From Chitinophagales bacterium (GTDB taxonomy: Bacteria; Bacteroidota; Bacteroidia; Chitinophagales; Saprospiraceae): 64,000 nucleotides of DNA. The stretch's first letter is position 1. Each line of letters begins with the position of its first letter. The stretch covers positions 310,001-374,000 of the forward strand of contig JAAFJY010000002.1 in NCBI GenBank assembly GCA_013299105.1, given 5' to 3'. Below the pieces are notes generated by a model that saw nothing but the letters and a program-made list of their open reading frames with translations, had not been told where the DNA came from and made no database searches. Shown piece after piece: positions 43,515 to 51,955 of the stretch. A program made the position numbers and the translations under genes.

Positions 43515-43522
43515 TACTTTTG
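43515..43522 (+). promoter_or_regulatory. -7 box TACTTTTG of radA
   Basis: Exact TAnnTTTG match, 80 bases before the TTG start; gives a leader of about 70 nt. Confidence 0.5.
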
Positions 43523-43602
43523 TGTTTGAAGGCAATTACTTGGCGTGTTGCTCAGTTTGGTATACATACCAGACAAATGATACCATTTAAAATCTAAAGC
43601 CA

Positions 43603-44985
43603 TTGGCCAAAGTTAAAAAAATCTTCGCGTGTTCAGAATGTGGGGCTACCTCGCCCAAATGGCTGGGCAAATGCCCTTCCTGCGAGCAATGGAATACCTA
43701 TCAGGAAGAAATCATCTTCAAGGAAACACCCCAGGAAGAGGCGCGTAGCGCATTTAAATCCACCAAACAAGGCCCTTTGGATGGTCCCAGGCCAGTGCTG
43801 CTGCCAGAAATTCAAGCAGGAGATATCACCCGCTTGGTGGCACCGGACCAAGAGCTCAATCGGGTCTTAGGTGGTGGAATAGTACCTGGTTCATTGGTAC
43901 TCATCGGTGGTCAGCCTGGCATCGGCAAGTCGACCCTTTTGCTGCAAGTGACTTTACAGCTGAACAAGAAGGTGCTCTATGTTTCAGGCGAAGAAAGCGA
44001 AGAGCAAATCAAAATGCGGGCCGATCGCTTGGCGCACAAAAACCAGTCGTGTTACATCCTCACCGAGACCAACGTGAGTAAAATCACGGCTTTTGCCGAG
44101 GAATTGCAGCCCGATCTGGTCATCATCGACTCAATCCAGACCTTGCAATCACCCTTTATTGAGTCCACACCAGGCAGCATCTCGCAAGTGAGAGAGTGCG
44201 CAGGTGATTTAATGCGTTTTGCCAAAACGAGCAATATCCCGGTTTTCATCATTGGCCACATTACCAAGGATGGCTCAATTGCCGGGCCCAAATTACTAGA
44301 GCATATCGTGGACGCCGTTTTGCAGTTTGAGGGCGACCAGCACTATACATATCGCATCCTACGCACCCTCAAAAACCGCTTTGGCTCTACTGATGAGTTG
44401 GGTATTTACGAAATGCAAGCCAATGGCCTGCGCGAGGTAAGCAACCCCTCCGAATTGCTGCTTTCTCAGCGCGATGAAGACTTGAGCGGCAATGCTGTAG
44501 CCGCTACCATCGAAGGGATGCGACCCATGTTGATCGAGACCCAGGCCTTGGTCACCAAAGCCGTGTACGGTACTCCTCAGCGCTCAGCTACGGGTTTTGA
44601 CCTACGCCGCTTGAGCATGTTGTTGGCAGTTTTGGAAAAACGCGGCGGCTTACCTTATGGGATGCAAGACGTTTTTCTGAACATCGCAGGCGGCATTCGG
44701 GTCGATGATCCAGCGATGGACTTGGCGGTGGTTAGCGCCTTGTTGTCGTCTCTGCAAGATGTGGCAGTACCCAGTCATGTGTGTTTTGCCGCCGAGGTAG
44801 GCCTCTCCGGTGAAATTCGGGCCGTAAACCGCATTGAGCAGCGCATTCAAGAGGCCGAAAGATTGGGCTTCAAGGAAATTTATTTTTCTAAGTACAACCT
44901 CAAAGGACTGGATCAAAAACGATTTGGCATCAAATTGCACCCCATCGCCAAGGTGGAGGAATTGTACCAGGCTTTGTTTGTGTGA
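43603..44985 (+). CDS. radA: DNA repair protein RadA
   Basis: A 460-residue RadA (Sms). It starts with TTG at 43603: the first residues AKVKKIFACSECG match the universal RadA N-terminus and an in-frame TAA lies 15 bases upstream, so no ATG start is possible. Four-cysteine zinc finger at Cys10, 13, 24 and 27; Walker A GGQPGIGKST (about 103-112); Walker B LVIIDSI; the RadA KNRFG motif; and a Lon-protease-like C-terminal domain (VFLNIAGGIRVDDPAMDLAV). It is a hexameric helicase that aids branch migration in recombination. Confidence 0.97.
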   Translation: MAKVKKIFACSECGATSPKWLGKCPSCEQWNTYQEEIIFKETPQEEARSAFKSTKQGPLDGPRPVLLPEIQAGDITRLVAPDQELNRVLGGGIVPGSLVLIGGQPGIGKSTLLLQVTLQLNKKVLYVSGEESEEQIKMRADRLAHKNQSCYILTETNVSKITAFAEELQPDLVIIDSIQTLQSPFIESTPGSISQVRECAGDLMRFAKTSNIPVFIIGHITKDGSIAGPKLLEHIVDAVLQFEGDQHYTYRILRTLKNRFGSTDELGIYEMQANGLREVSNPSELLLSQRDEDLSGNAVAATIEGMRPMLIETQALVTKAVYGTPQRSATGFDLRRLSMLLAVLEKRGGLPYGMQDVFLNIAGGIRVDDPAMDLAVVSALLSSLQDVAVPSHVCFAAEVGLSGEIRAVNRIEQRIQEAERLGFKEIYFSKYNLKGLDQKRFGIKLHPIAKVEELYQALFV

Positions 44986-45059
44986 TTTTCAGCACCCAAT
45001 GTAAGCATCAGGGCAACAATACAGTAATCTGACTTGTTTTATCTAAAACCTATTGAAAA

Positions 45060-45464
45060 ATGGACTTCCCAGCCAAGCCTACAATTTTCTTTGATGGGGT
45101 GTGCAACCTCTGTAGCGGCTTTGTTCAATTCATGATTGGCATCGACCCTGGTGCTAAATTTCAGTATGCTTCCTTGCAATCTGAGGCCGGGCAGGCCATG
45201 TTGAAACAGTTCAACATGCCCACCCAGGAGATCAATACTGTGGTTTTGCTTCACCAGGGCCAAATCTATACCCATGCCGACGTGGCGCTCCAAATTGCGC
45301 GTTTGTTGGGGGGCTGGTACCGTTTGTTTTTGGTGTTTTCTATTTTTCCACGCCCACTACGCAATGTGATTTACAATTGGATTGCCCGTAATCGTTACCG
45401 CTGGTTTGGCAAAAGCGAAAGCTGCATGATCCCTACTCCTGAACTGAAAAGTAGGTTTTTATAA
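45060..45464 (+). CDS. DCC-family thiol-disulfide oxidoreductase
   Basis: A 134-residue DUF393 protein with the DxxCxxC motif DGVCNLC (Asp12, Cys15, Cys18) at the N-terminus and the family pattern FQYASLQS, VLLHQGQIYTHADVALQIARLLG. Such proteins are thought to be thioredoxin-like redox proteins. It lies 74 bases after radA on the same strand and overlaps the end of the convergent DUF4173 gene by 6 bases. Confidence 0.9.
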   Translation: MDFPAKPTIFFDGVCNLCSGFVQFMIGIDPGAKFQYASLQSEAGQAMLKQFNMPTQEINTVVLLHQGQIYTHADVALQIARLLGGWYRLFLVFSIFPRPLRNVIYNWIARNRYRWFGKSESCMIPTPELKSRFL

Positions 45465-46904
45465 GCGCTTGCGGCCTTGCGACCAATCTTTCCAATTCCA
45501 GCCCCGCCAATCAGCACTTTTGAACCTGGCTTCGCGGCTGGCCCGCTTTTTTTCCAGATGTCGATCCAATTCATCAGCTTGTAGGCTACCATTTTTTACC
45601 AAAAAATCGTATTTCGCCTCCAATTGGTTCAGGTTTTTATCCGACACCTCGTACCCCAAAAACAGGGTGTCAATCGTACCCTTGCGCGAAAGGTTGTAAG
45701 CCGTGATGGCCTCGTCCCAGGGCACAAAACTGCCGATCAAAAGGCTTGCGTACCAATACCAGGTATTGCGGGTCAAGAGGGCCACGATGGTGTGCCGTTT
45801 GTACAACATGCCCCAAAGCGAAGCCAAGCCCAAGCCGACCAAGATCAAAAACCAAAACACCCCAATGCGCAGGTAAGCCAGCCCGAACTCGGTCACGTAC
45901 TCCAGGTTGCGCAACATGACCATGAGGGCCAGGATGCCATTTTGCACGATCCAAATCGTGGCCAGGGTCCGGAGTCGACCTTTGTCTTTGAGAAACTGCA
46001 AATTGCCTTGAAAAAAATAGGCCACCAAAAGCATTGCCAAAAGCAAGGCCGCGATGAGCAAATAAGTGCCTTCGTGTACAAAATCGCTCAATTCGGGGGC
46101 GCTGCGCTCGGTTTGGGCTTTGAAAACCTGACTCAGGTCACTCACATTGAGCCCCAGCAACAAGACATTGGCCAAAGCCAGGGTCATTAGAGCCGAGTAG
46201 TAGTGGTTTTTTAAGGCCAGGGTACCAAAAGTTCTTTTTATTCTCCAGCGGCGGCGTTCCAACGTTAGGGGGAACTTCTTTTCCATTTGGTCAAACCAGT
46301 CGGCCCACATTGAGGGCCAGGCGAGCAAGCTAAAAATCAGCAAACCTACGATGAAAGCACCCGTTTGGGGTAAGGGCTCCCAATCAGGTAAGTTTATAAA
46401 AATGGAATCTATCACTCGGGCAAAGGCTTTACTGGCATTGTAATAAATTGCAAAGAAGATCAGTAAAACCACCAGTGGTAAAATGCTACGATAGGCCCAA
46501 GTCAGGGTTTGTTTCCAATAACCCTTTGAACCACTTTCGATGCGTTTCCACCAGTTGAGCGGTACTGCCAATACCCCACTCAGCGCGAGCGCAATGGCCA
46601 ATCCTACAAAGCGCACCTCCCGCGCCTGCGCCAGACCCAAGAGAATGATGATGCTGAATACATGGGTCACCACGGCCATTGCCGAATGTTGAATAACCAC
46701 TGCAAGGGCGCTCAAAATGACCCCTACCGGCACCAGAAACCAATATTTTCGCTCCTTGAACTCCGGATGCAGTTGCAACAGAGCAGTACAAAGTAAAATA
46801 CTGAACAGCAAGGAATTGATGCCCATCGGTGCGCGCCAGTAGAGCACCACATATCCGATGGCACCCAATAAAACCAAGAGGTTGTGGCCGAGTTCTTTTT
46901 TCAT
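45459..46904 (-). CDS. Multi-pass membrane protein, DUF4153/DUF4173-type
   Basis: A 481-residue protein with about 11-12 predicted membrane helices (GHNLLVLLGAIGYVVLYW at the start through the YASLLIGSFVP region) and a charged cytosolic C-terminus ending in Arg/Lys/Trp-rich sequence. The EFGLAYLRIGVFWFLILVG segment is typical of DUF4173. Function unknown. It is the last gene of a probable minus-strand group with a winged-helix regulator and a six-helix membrane protein, 66 bases from the regulator. Confidence 0.8.
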   Translation of the reverse strand: MKKELGHNLLVLLGAIGYVVLYWRAPMGINSLLFSILLCTALLQLHPEFKERKYWFLVPVGVILSALAVVIQHSAMAVVTHVFSIIILLGLAQAREVRFVGLAIALALSGVLAVPLNWWKRIESGSKGYWKQTLTWAYRSILPLVVLLIFFAIYYNASKAFARVIDSIFINLPDWEPLPQTGAFIVGLLIFSLLAWPSMWADWFDQMEKKFPLTLERRRWRIKRTFGTLALKNHYYSALMTLALANVLLLGLNVSDLSQVFKAQTERSAPELSDFVHEGTYLLIAALLLAMLLVAYFFQGNLQFLKDKGRLRTLATIWIVQNGILALMVMLRNLEYVTEFGLAYLRIGVFWFLILVGLGLASLWGMLYKRHTIVALLTRNTWYWYASLLIGSFVPWDEAITAYNLSRKGTIDTLFLGYEVSDKNLNQLEAKYDFLVKNGSLQADELDRHLEKKRASREARFKSADWRGWNWKDWSQGRKRL

Positions 46905-46970
46905 GGTTGTTCTGAAACGGTTAAAAAATTAAAAGTGCTTTGTTTTTCAAAGTGAAAGAACAAAAAAAAT

Positions 46971-47306
46971 TCAAACTCCATCCATCGGAGGAGGAGCGTC
47001 TGGTGTAGCATTGTGCATTTTAAGCAATTTCTCCAAGGCATCTAAGTGTGCATTAAAGGCCTCACGGCCCAAGTCTGTCACTCGATAAGTGGTATTGGGC
47101 TTGCGGTTCACGAATTGCTTGCGGACTTCGATGTATTGGGCGCTTTCCAATACTTTGAGGTGGCTGGCCAGTCGGCCATCCGTAAGGTCAAGCATGGATT
47201 TGAAAGTGTTGAACTCCACCCAATCGTTGACCAGGAGCATGGACATCATGCCCAACCTGACGCGGTTGTCGAATACCTCGCTTAAGTCCTCGATGAGTTG
47301 TTTCAT
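46971..47306 (-). CDS. Winged-helix transcriptional regulator
   Basis: A 111-residue DNA-binding protein. Helix-turn-helix and wing: RVRLGMMSMLLVNDWVEFN, FKSMLDLTDGRLASHLKVLESAQYIEV, KPNTTYRVTDLGREAFNAHL. It matches the short MarR/PadR-related single-domain regulators found in Bacteroidota. Its ATG overlaps the stop of the upstream membrane-protein gene as ATGA, implying translational coupling, and it probably regulates its own operon. Confidence 0.88.
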   Translation of the reverse strand: MKQLIEDLSEVFDNRVRLGMMSMLLVNDWVEFNTFKSMLDLTDGRLASHLKVLESAQYIEVRKQFVNRKPNTTYRVTDLGREAFNAHLDALEKLLKMHNATPDAPPPMDGV

Positions 47307-47941
47307 GCCTTTTCGTATTTCCAGTACATGATCAGGCCATACACGATGTGAAAAACCCCAAAGCCCAGGGCCCAGATCTCGAGCCCATAGCCGATGTTGA
47401 AACAGCCGAAAAGCCCCAAAGCTACTTGCAAGTAACCCAGAGTCTTGATGTCATTCAGGGTGAATTTGCTGGCATTGACCAGTCCCAAACCGTAAAAAAT
47501 GAGGGTAGAAGGTGCTACCAAGCCAATTTCGTGGTGGTACAGCAAAGCCAGTACAAAAACCCCTCCAGTAATCAGCGGTACGGCCAAACTTACACTCAGT
47601 CGGCGAGCCAGTGGATCCCATAGCGATTGGCCACTGCGATTGGCCTTGCGGCGGGTGAAGTAAAAGGCTGAAACCAATGCCCCAATAAACACCAACACCG
47701 CGTCGAGCAGGAAAAACTGCCAGGCTTTCAGCCCCCAACGCTCCAGCAAATAAAGCTTGGAGTAGCTTACCAAGCTGTCAAATCGGCCCATGTACAAAGC
47801 ACCTACAAATGCTCCTGCCAAAGCAAACAAGCCAGCACTCACCCCTGACAATCCACTCAAGGAGATGAACCTGGAAGATCGCTCCATTAATGCCCGGATG
47901 TCCTGCAATGCTTCCAGAGATGATTGGTGTTGTTGCGTCAT
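47303..47941 (-). CDS. Six-helix membrane protein of unknown function
   Basis: A 212-residue protein with membrane helices near residues 29-50, 74-92, 112-130, 138-152, 166-180 and 187-205. It is first in an operon with a winged-helix regulator (4-bp overlap) and a DUF4173 protein. In Bacteroidota such membrane-protein/regulator pairs recur, but I cannot name a function. Confidence 0.75.
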   Translation of the reverse strand: MTQQHQSSLEALQDIRALMERSSRFISLSGLSGVSAGLFALAGAFVGALYMGRFDSLVSYSKLYLLERWGLKAWQFFLLDAVLVFIGALVSAFYFTRRKANRSGQSLWDPLARRLSVSLAVPLITGGVFVLALLYHHEIGLVAPSTLIFYGLGLVNASKFTLNDIKTLGYLQVALGLFGCFNIGYGLEIWALGFGVFHIVYGLIMYWKYEKA

Positions 47942-47960
47942 AAAGAAGTACTTTGAAAAA

Positions 47961-47968
47961 CAAAGTTA
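47961..47968 (-). promoter_or_regulatory. -7 box TAACTTTG of the membrane-protein/regulator operon
   Basis: Exact TAnnTTTG match on the minus strand, 19 bases before the ATG; CTTG 20 bases further upstream is a one-mismatch -33 box. Confidence 0.5.
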
Positions 47969-48010
47969 ATGAGACTTTTTGAGCTTGTCAAGTAAAAAGG
48001 CTTTTTTTAG

Positions 48011-48210
48011 TTGAAATGTTGAAGGGTTGAAAAGTTGAAAAGAGGGGACAGCAACAAAAAAATGGTCCAGTGGTCTCTCATTTAGACCACTGAACCATTT
48101 TTTATGCTTCGAACACTAAAGAAGTAGTCGAGGAGAAAAAAGCGATTGAAAATCTGGACCCCAATCAGCGCCCCTCTTTTCAACTCTTTAACATTTCAAC
48201 CCTTCAACTA
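48011..48210. repeat. Inverted pair of TTGAARR heptamer tracts
   Basis: TTTAGTTGAA... to GAAAAGAGGGG (48009-48048) and a near-complementary tract (48168-48208), 120 bases apart, bracket the serA terminator. Each tract is five to six heptamers of the TTGAARR type. Confidence 0.6.
48057..48103. terminator. Strong hairpin terminator of serA (bidirectional)
   Basis: Arms 48057-48076 and 48084-48103 pair at 19 of 20 positions with a 7-nt loop and end in A/T runs on both sides. It lies between serA and the next minus-strand operon. Confidence 0.9.
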
Positions 48211-48213
48211 AAC

Positions 48214-49179
48214 TTACTTGTCGTCGCCGAAGAAAGATAAAATGCGATCAGCCAATTCCAAACCGATGTTGGTTTGGGCTTCCATGGTTGAAGCACCAAT
48301 GTGAGGCGTCATAGAGATGCGAGGGTGGTTGAGAATTTCGGCACGCGGCTTGGGTTCAAAGTCGAACACGTCCAGGCCAGCGCCGAATACTTTGCGGCTT
48401 TCCAAGGCTTCGAGGAGGGCCACTTCGTCCACGATGCCACCACGAGAAGTATTGATCAGGCAAACGCCTTTTTTCATTTTGGCAAATTCTTCGCGGCCAA
48501 TGAGGGGCTTGTCGCCGCTGAAAGGTACGTGCAAAGTGATGAAATCTGCCTTGGCCAAGAGGGTGTCCATCGAAACGGTTTCGACTTTAATGGCCATGCT
48601 CACGTTGTTGCTGTTGTAAGGCTTGATTTCGATGATGGCCTCGTCCACATAGGGGTCCATCGCCAATATATTCATGCCCATGCCGATGCCAATGCGGGCT
48701 GCCTCCTGGCCAATGCGACCAAAACCAACCACGCCCAAAGTGCGGCCACGCACCTGGATGCCTTCGGAGTAAATTTTCTTCAATTTGTCATACTCGCTGT
48801 CGCCTTTCACAGGCATGGCGCGGTTCGATTCGTGCAGGAAACGAGACAAAGAGAACATGTGGGCAAAAGCCAACTCTGCCACTGACTGTGAAGAAGCTGC
48901 GGGCGTGTTGAATACGGTGATGCCTTTGGAGCGGGCGTGTTCGGTGTCAACGTTGTCCAATCCCACTCCACCACGGGCAATGATTTTCAGGTTAAGGCCC
49001 GCATCAATTACCGCTTTGGTAACTTTGGTGGCGCTGCGCACGATGAGTACATCATACTCACCGATCTTGGAGGGCAATTCATCCTGTGGGATCCGGGTGG
49101 TTTCTACTTCGTAGCCCGCTTCTTCAAGCAAGGTTTGACCATCCGGGTGAATGCCATCGTTGGCAAGAATCTTAATCAT
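48214..49179 (-). CDS. serA: D-3-phosphoglycerate dehydrogenase (short form)
   Basis: A 321-residue D-2-hydroxyacid dehydrogenase from ATG 49179 (the frame extends upstream without support). Nucleotide site GVVGFGRIGQEA (about 146-157), catalytic Arg in NTSRGGIVDE, Glu in the following helix and His in TPHIGASTMEAQ. The ARGGVGLDNVD and PAASSQSVAELAF blocks are those of phosphoglycerate dehydrogenase, first step of serine synthesis. It lacks the C-terminal ACT domain of the E. coli enzyme, so no serine feedback by that route. No serC is nearby. Confidence 0.88.
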   Translation of the reverse strand: MIKILANDGIHPDGQTLLEEAGYEVETTRIPQDELPSKIGEYDVLIVRSATKVTKAVIDAGLNLKIIARGGVGLDNVDTEHARSKGITVFNTPAASSQSVAELAFAHMFSLSRFLHESNRAMPVKGDSEYDKLKKIYSEGIQVRGRTLGVVGFGRIGQEAARIGIGMGMNILAMDPYVDEAIIEIKPYNSNNVSMAIKVETVSMDTLLAKADFITLHVPFSGDKPLIGREEFAKMKKGVCLINTSRGGIVDEVALLEALESRKVFGAGLDVFDFEPKPRAEILNHPRISMTPHIGASTMEAQTNIGLELADRILSFFGDDK

Positions 49180-49485
49180 TTTGCAGGCGTTTTTGTTTGG
49201 GTGCTTGCAAAATTGAAGCAGCGAAACCGCTACCCAATTTTCCGATACAAGCGATAAATGTTCGTAACAACGAAGGTTCGTCAAAAAACATCACCATCGT
49301 ATTACATGCTCTTCTTCAAAAAGTACTTGTTTGATGAGGGATCATGAAAAACATTACCCGCCTCAACAAAAAAGCATTGCAAAGAAACGTAATTGCAGTT
49401 AGTTTTTAAGCAGTTGCGACACAAAATCTTGTTTGGTGTCGTCGCACAGGGTCCTTTAGTCTTGTTGAAAGCACCTGGAAAGGGT
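49180..49485. other. Gap between serA and the next minus-strand gene
   Basis: About 300 bases with no gene I can support. The only structure is a 6-bp hairpin CGACAC/GTGTCG (49417-49441), a possible weak terminator of the gene at 49486. Confidence 0.4.
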
Positions 49486-50160
49486 TTACAAGCTTTCCAC
49501 GGTCCGATTGACCATTTCAAAAATGGCCAGGGCCAAAAGAATCGCCTCCTCTTCTTTTGTTAAATCGTTGCGCACAAAATCAAAGCATCGCTGGCTCAAT
49601 ACATCTTTCGCATTGCTTTGCGGGCGTATGATATTGCCCACGGCCTTGCCTTGGATGCTCAGGGGCATTTTGTCAGGATTGGTTTTATCGAGTTGGGCGA
49701 TCATTTTCTGGCTGCGACTGCCGATCAGGATCCCTGATTCGTATTGGTAAACCCCTACGGCCTGTTCATCAATGACCAAATTGGCGTCTTTACCTTTGAT
49801 CCAGAAATAGTATTCGTGGTGGTAGGTTTTGGCAAAAAGGAGTGAGTCGCGACTGTTTGAAAGGTACTTGCGGTAGTGGTAAACTACTGCGGGCTCTTCA
49901 AAGATAGTCACAAAAGTACCGCGCACATTGTTGGTGATTTTCTTCTTGACCGTGCGATCTACCTGACGAGTTGAAAGGACTTCCAAGTCTTCCGTGCGCA
50001 GGGGAGCCAGGTCCTGGGCACTGTTCAAGACCTCCTCTCGAATTTGCTTCAGGTCTTCGAGGATTTTTTTATGATTGGGTCGAAAATTGACCAAGCTACG
50101 GGTGAACAAATAAAACCCCGTGCCTGCCATGACCAATGCTGAAAGCGCTATGATGCCCAT
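49486..50160 (-). CDS. Membrane-anchored protein of unknown function
   Basis: A 224-residue protein with one N-terminal membrane helix (IIALSALVMAGTGFYLFT) and a soluble domain of mixed alpha/beta (VTIFEEPAVVYHYRKYL, DANLVIDEQAVGVYQYESGILIGS). No family recognised. It lies 10 bases downstream of the lipoprotein gene at 50171, so the two are co-transcribed and may work together at the envelope. Confidence 0.75.
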   Translation of the reverse strand: MGIIALSALVMAGTGFYLFTRSLVNFRPNHKKILEDLKQIREEVLNSAQDLAPLRTEDLEVLSTRQVDRTVKKKITNNVRGTFVTIFEEPAVVYHYRKYLSNSRDSLLFAKTYHHEYYFWIKGKDANLVIDEQAVGVYQYESGILIGSRSQKMIAQLDKTNPDKMPLSIQGKAVGNIIRPQSNAKDVLSQRCFDFVRNDLTKEEEAILLALAIFEMVNRTVESL

Positions 50161-50170
50161 GTTTTTTTAA

Positions 50171-51001
50171 TTAATATGCTCTACCCGATTGCCAGTCCAC
50201 ACTGATCCCATACTTTTCAGGGGCTTTCAATTGCTCCAATCGGGTTTGTAGTGCAATGTTATCCGCTTTGTTTAAGATGGCCAAATTAGCGGCCAGTATT
50301 TCGCTCAGTTCGTGCTGGATTCTTGTATTTTCTTCCCAAAAAGTGGCTTTCGGCAGTAAAATATCTTCCACGCAGCGGTTCTTGAGCAAAAAGTACTCGT
50401 TTTGGTAAATTGGATATTTGACGAGCAAAGTATCCCAATCTCGCAAGTGGGCCAGGTGAAATCCCCGACCTAAAAGACTGTGAGCACGTCCTGCATTCAC
50501 TTCGATGCGGTATCGAGGTTGTAAATATTCTATGCTGTCTTGGGGGTACAAGCGGATTTGTGCTTGAAAAAATTGCTCATCTGCATCTCCCGTTGTTCGT
50601 TTTGCTTGTTGCCAACACCAACCATAATGAATGAAAAAAGCATAACGCTTGGGGTTTTCCAGCAATTCAGGCACCAGCCCCGGTACCAGTTCTTTTATCC
50701 AAAACAAATCAAGCAAGTAAGAAGTTTGCTGTTTGGCCTGGTTAAAATCAAAGTGCAATTGAATGGAATCGCGGAGTGCGCGTAATTGATGATAAGCGTT
50801 TAGCAGCTTTTGAGGATCACCAGCTTGCTCCCATTGTTTTTGCACTTGCTGCGCTTTTTTAGTAAGTGAGGCACCGAATGTGCTTTGGAATTGCCCATAA
50901 AGTTGGGTTTGGGCATCCTGGATTTTGGATTGCTGCTTGATACAAGCCGACAACAGCAGTCCCAGACACCATAAAATCAAAGTCGACCCTGCATTTTTCA
51001 T
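50171..51001 (-). CDS. Lipoprotein of unknown function
   Basis: A 276-residue protein with a lipoprotein signal peptide (TLILWCLGLLLSAC, Cys20). The mature part is helical and Gln-rich (QQSKIQDAQTQLYGQFQ, KKAQQVQKQWEQ) with an aromatic middle (FFIHYGWCWQQ). Not a family I know. It is the first gene of a two-gene unit with the membrane-anchored protein 10 bases downstream. Confidence 0.75.
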   Translation of the reverse strand: MKNAGSTLILWCLGLLLSACIKQQSKIQDAQTQLYGQFQSTFGASLTKKAQQVQKQWEQAGDPQKLLNAYHQLRALRDSIQLHFDFNQAKQQTSYLLDLFWIKELVPGLVPELLENPKRYAFFIHYGWCWQQAKRTTGDADEQFFQAQIRLYPQDSIEYLQPRYRIEVNAGRAHSLLGRGFHLAHLRDWDTLLVKYPIYQNEYFLLKNRCVEDILLPKATFWEENTRIQHELSEILAANLAILNKADNIALQTRLEQLKAPEKYGISVDWQSGRAY

Positions 51002-51080
51002 AAAGGAATTGTAAAAGTTTCAAGGTAAGGCCTCTGTTGTAGCTGTGAAAGTTAGTGATTTTAAAAATTAGTATGTGCCT

Positions 51081-51168
51081 AGAAATACAAAAGGCCTACT
51101 CCAAACAATTTCAGAGCACGCCTTTTTTATTCTTTGTCTTCGGAGCAATTACTTCTTGTCCTTGAAAT
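51081..51168 (-). repeat. Degenerate duplicate of the accC 3' end and terminator
   Basis: About 88 bp aligns with 53177-53264 at roughly three-quarters identity: ATACAAAAGGCC, then ACTCC, GCCTTT, TTATTCT and CTTGTCCTTGAAAT. In the accC frame it reads Asn-Phe-Lys-Asp-Lys-Lys-stop, against Asp-Phe-Lys-Asp-Lys-Glu-stop in accC. It marks the far edge of a 2-kb accessory segment. Confidence 0.6.
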
Positions 51169-51203
51169 TACATGCGCAGATGGACTTTTTTAAAGAAGCT
51201 AAT

Positions 51204-51612
51204 TCATGGGTATCGGCCTACTTCGGATAGCAGCTTTCGCAAAATAAGTAAATCTGGATTATTGAATTGGAGCAGTTTGATCGTTGCCTCTCCTATTTTA
51301 GTTTTTGCAATAATTTCTCCTTCGAGTGTAGTAAAATGTTCTTCCCAAATAGCTGTTCTGGGATTGAACAAAGGAATATACTCTTTTGAGCCTTCGAGAA
51401 TAGTAACCAAATCTGATCCTTTGTGCTGATTGCAATGTGCGCAAGCATAAGCCAAATTGTCTAATTCGTCTGAACCTCCATGTTTTTGGGCAAATGATAT
51501 GGTCTAGTCCAAAAGAAAGAAACATATCATCTTCATGCAAACGGCAATATTCACAGCGCCCATTCGCACGTTTGGCCACGATGGCCCTTTGAGATTTTGC
51601 AATTTTACTCAT
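51204..51612 (-). pseudogene. HNH endonuclease interrupted by a frameshift
   Basis: The N-terminal frame (ATG 51612) encodes SKIAKSQRAIVAKRANGRCEYC and DHIICPK; the matching C-terminal part (HGGSDELDNLAYACAHCNQHKG to SEVGRYP) is in another frame ending at 51204. Removing one base in an A5 run (plus-strand T5, 51483-51487) joins them into one HNH protein of about 135 residues with both zinc-binding CxxC motifs and the catalytic His. Either the gene is decayed, the run is slipped by the ribosome, or the base is a sequencing error. The start overlaps the upstream small gene as ATGA. Confidence 0.8.
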
Positions 51613-51845
51613 TTTGCAAGCAAAATCTGCGCCCTGGCTTTGGTCAAACTGATGAACAGGTCCAAGGCCAGGAAACGCTCTAATTCGCTAGCCTCTTCAC
51701 TGGTAAGCAATCCCTCTTTTTTCTTATCCATCAATTCATCGACCCGATCCGACATTTGCTGGGGTGCCTTCAAGCCAATGACTTGCTGGGGGTTCATTCG
51801 AGCAATCAGCTCGGCAATATCGCTGAATATTTCTACAAGACTCAT
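51609..51845 (-). CDS. Small helical protein paired with the HNH gene
   Basis: A 78-residue acidic, all-helical protein from ATG 51845 (VEIFSDIAELIARMNPQQVIGLKA, RVDELMDKKKEGLLTSEEASELERFL). It overlaps the HNH start by 4 bases. From memory, the same small-protein/HNH order recurs in Bacteroidota and cyanobacteria, which would suggest a functional pair; not checked here. It resembles short antitoxin-like or adaptor proteins but has no DNA-binding motif. Confidence 0.7.
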   Translation of the reverse strand: MSLVEIFSDIAELIARMNPQQVIGLKAPQQMSDRVDELMDKKKEGLLTSEEASELERFLALDLFISLTKARAQILLAK

Positions 51846-51955
51846 TGCTGTTGATTTTACCACAAGTTAAGCCAGCTTGTTGAAAGAATCAAGTGCTTTC
51901 GCTTATTGCGCCAAATCAGCTGGATTAGCATAAGCTTTTTGTTGGAGTTGATTGT

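Noticed and set aside
48214-49179. Alternative reading of serA as glyoxylate or lactate dehydrogenase
   Set aside because: The ARGGVGLDNVD and AASSQSVAE blocks fit phosphoglycerate dehydrogenase better, though the short form leaves some doubt.
49344-49409. 21-codon ORF between serA and 49486
   Set aside because: Very short, no associated promoter or terminator in the plus direction.
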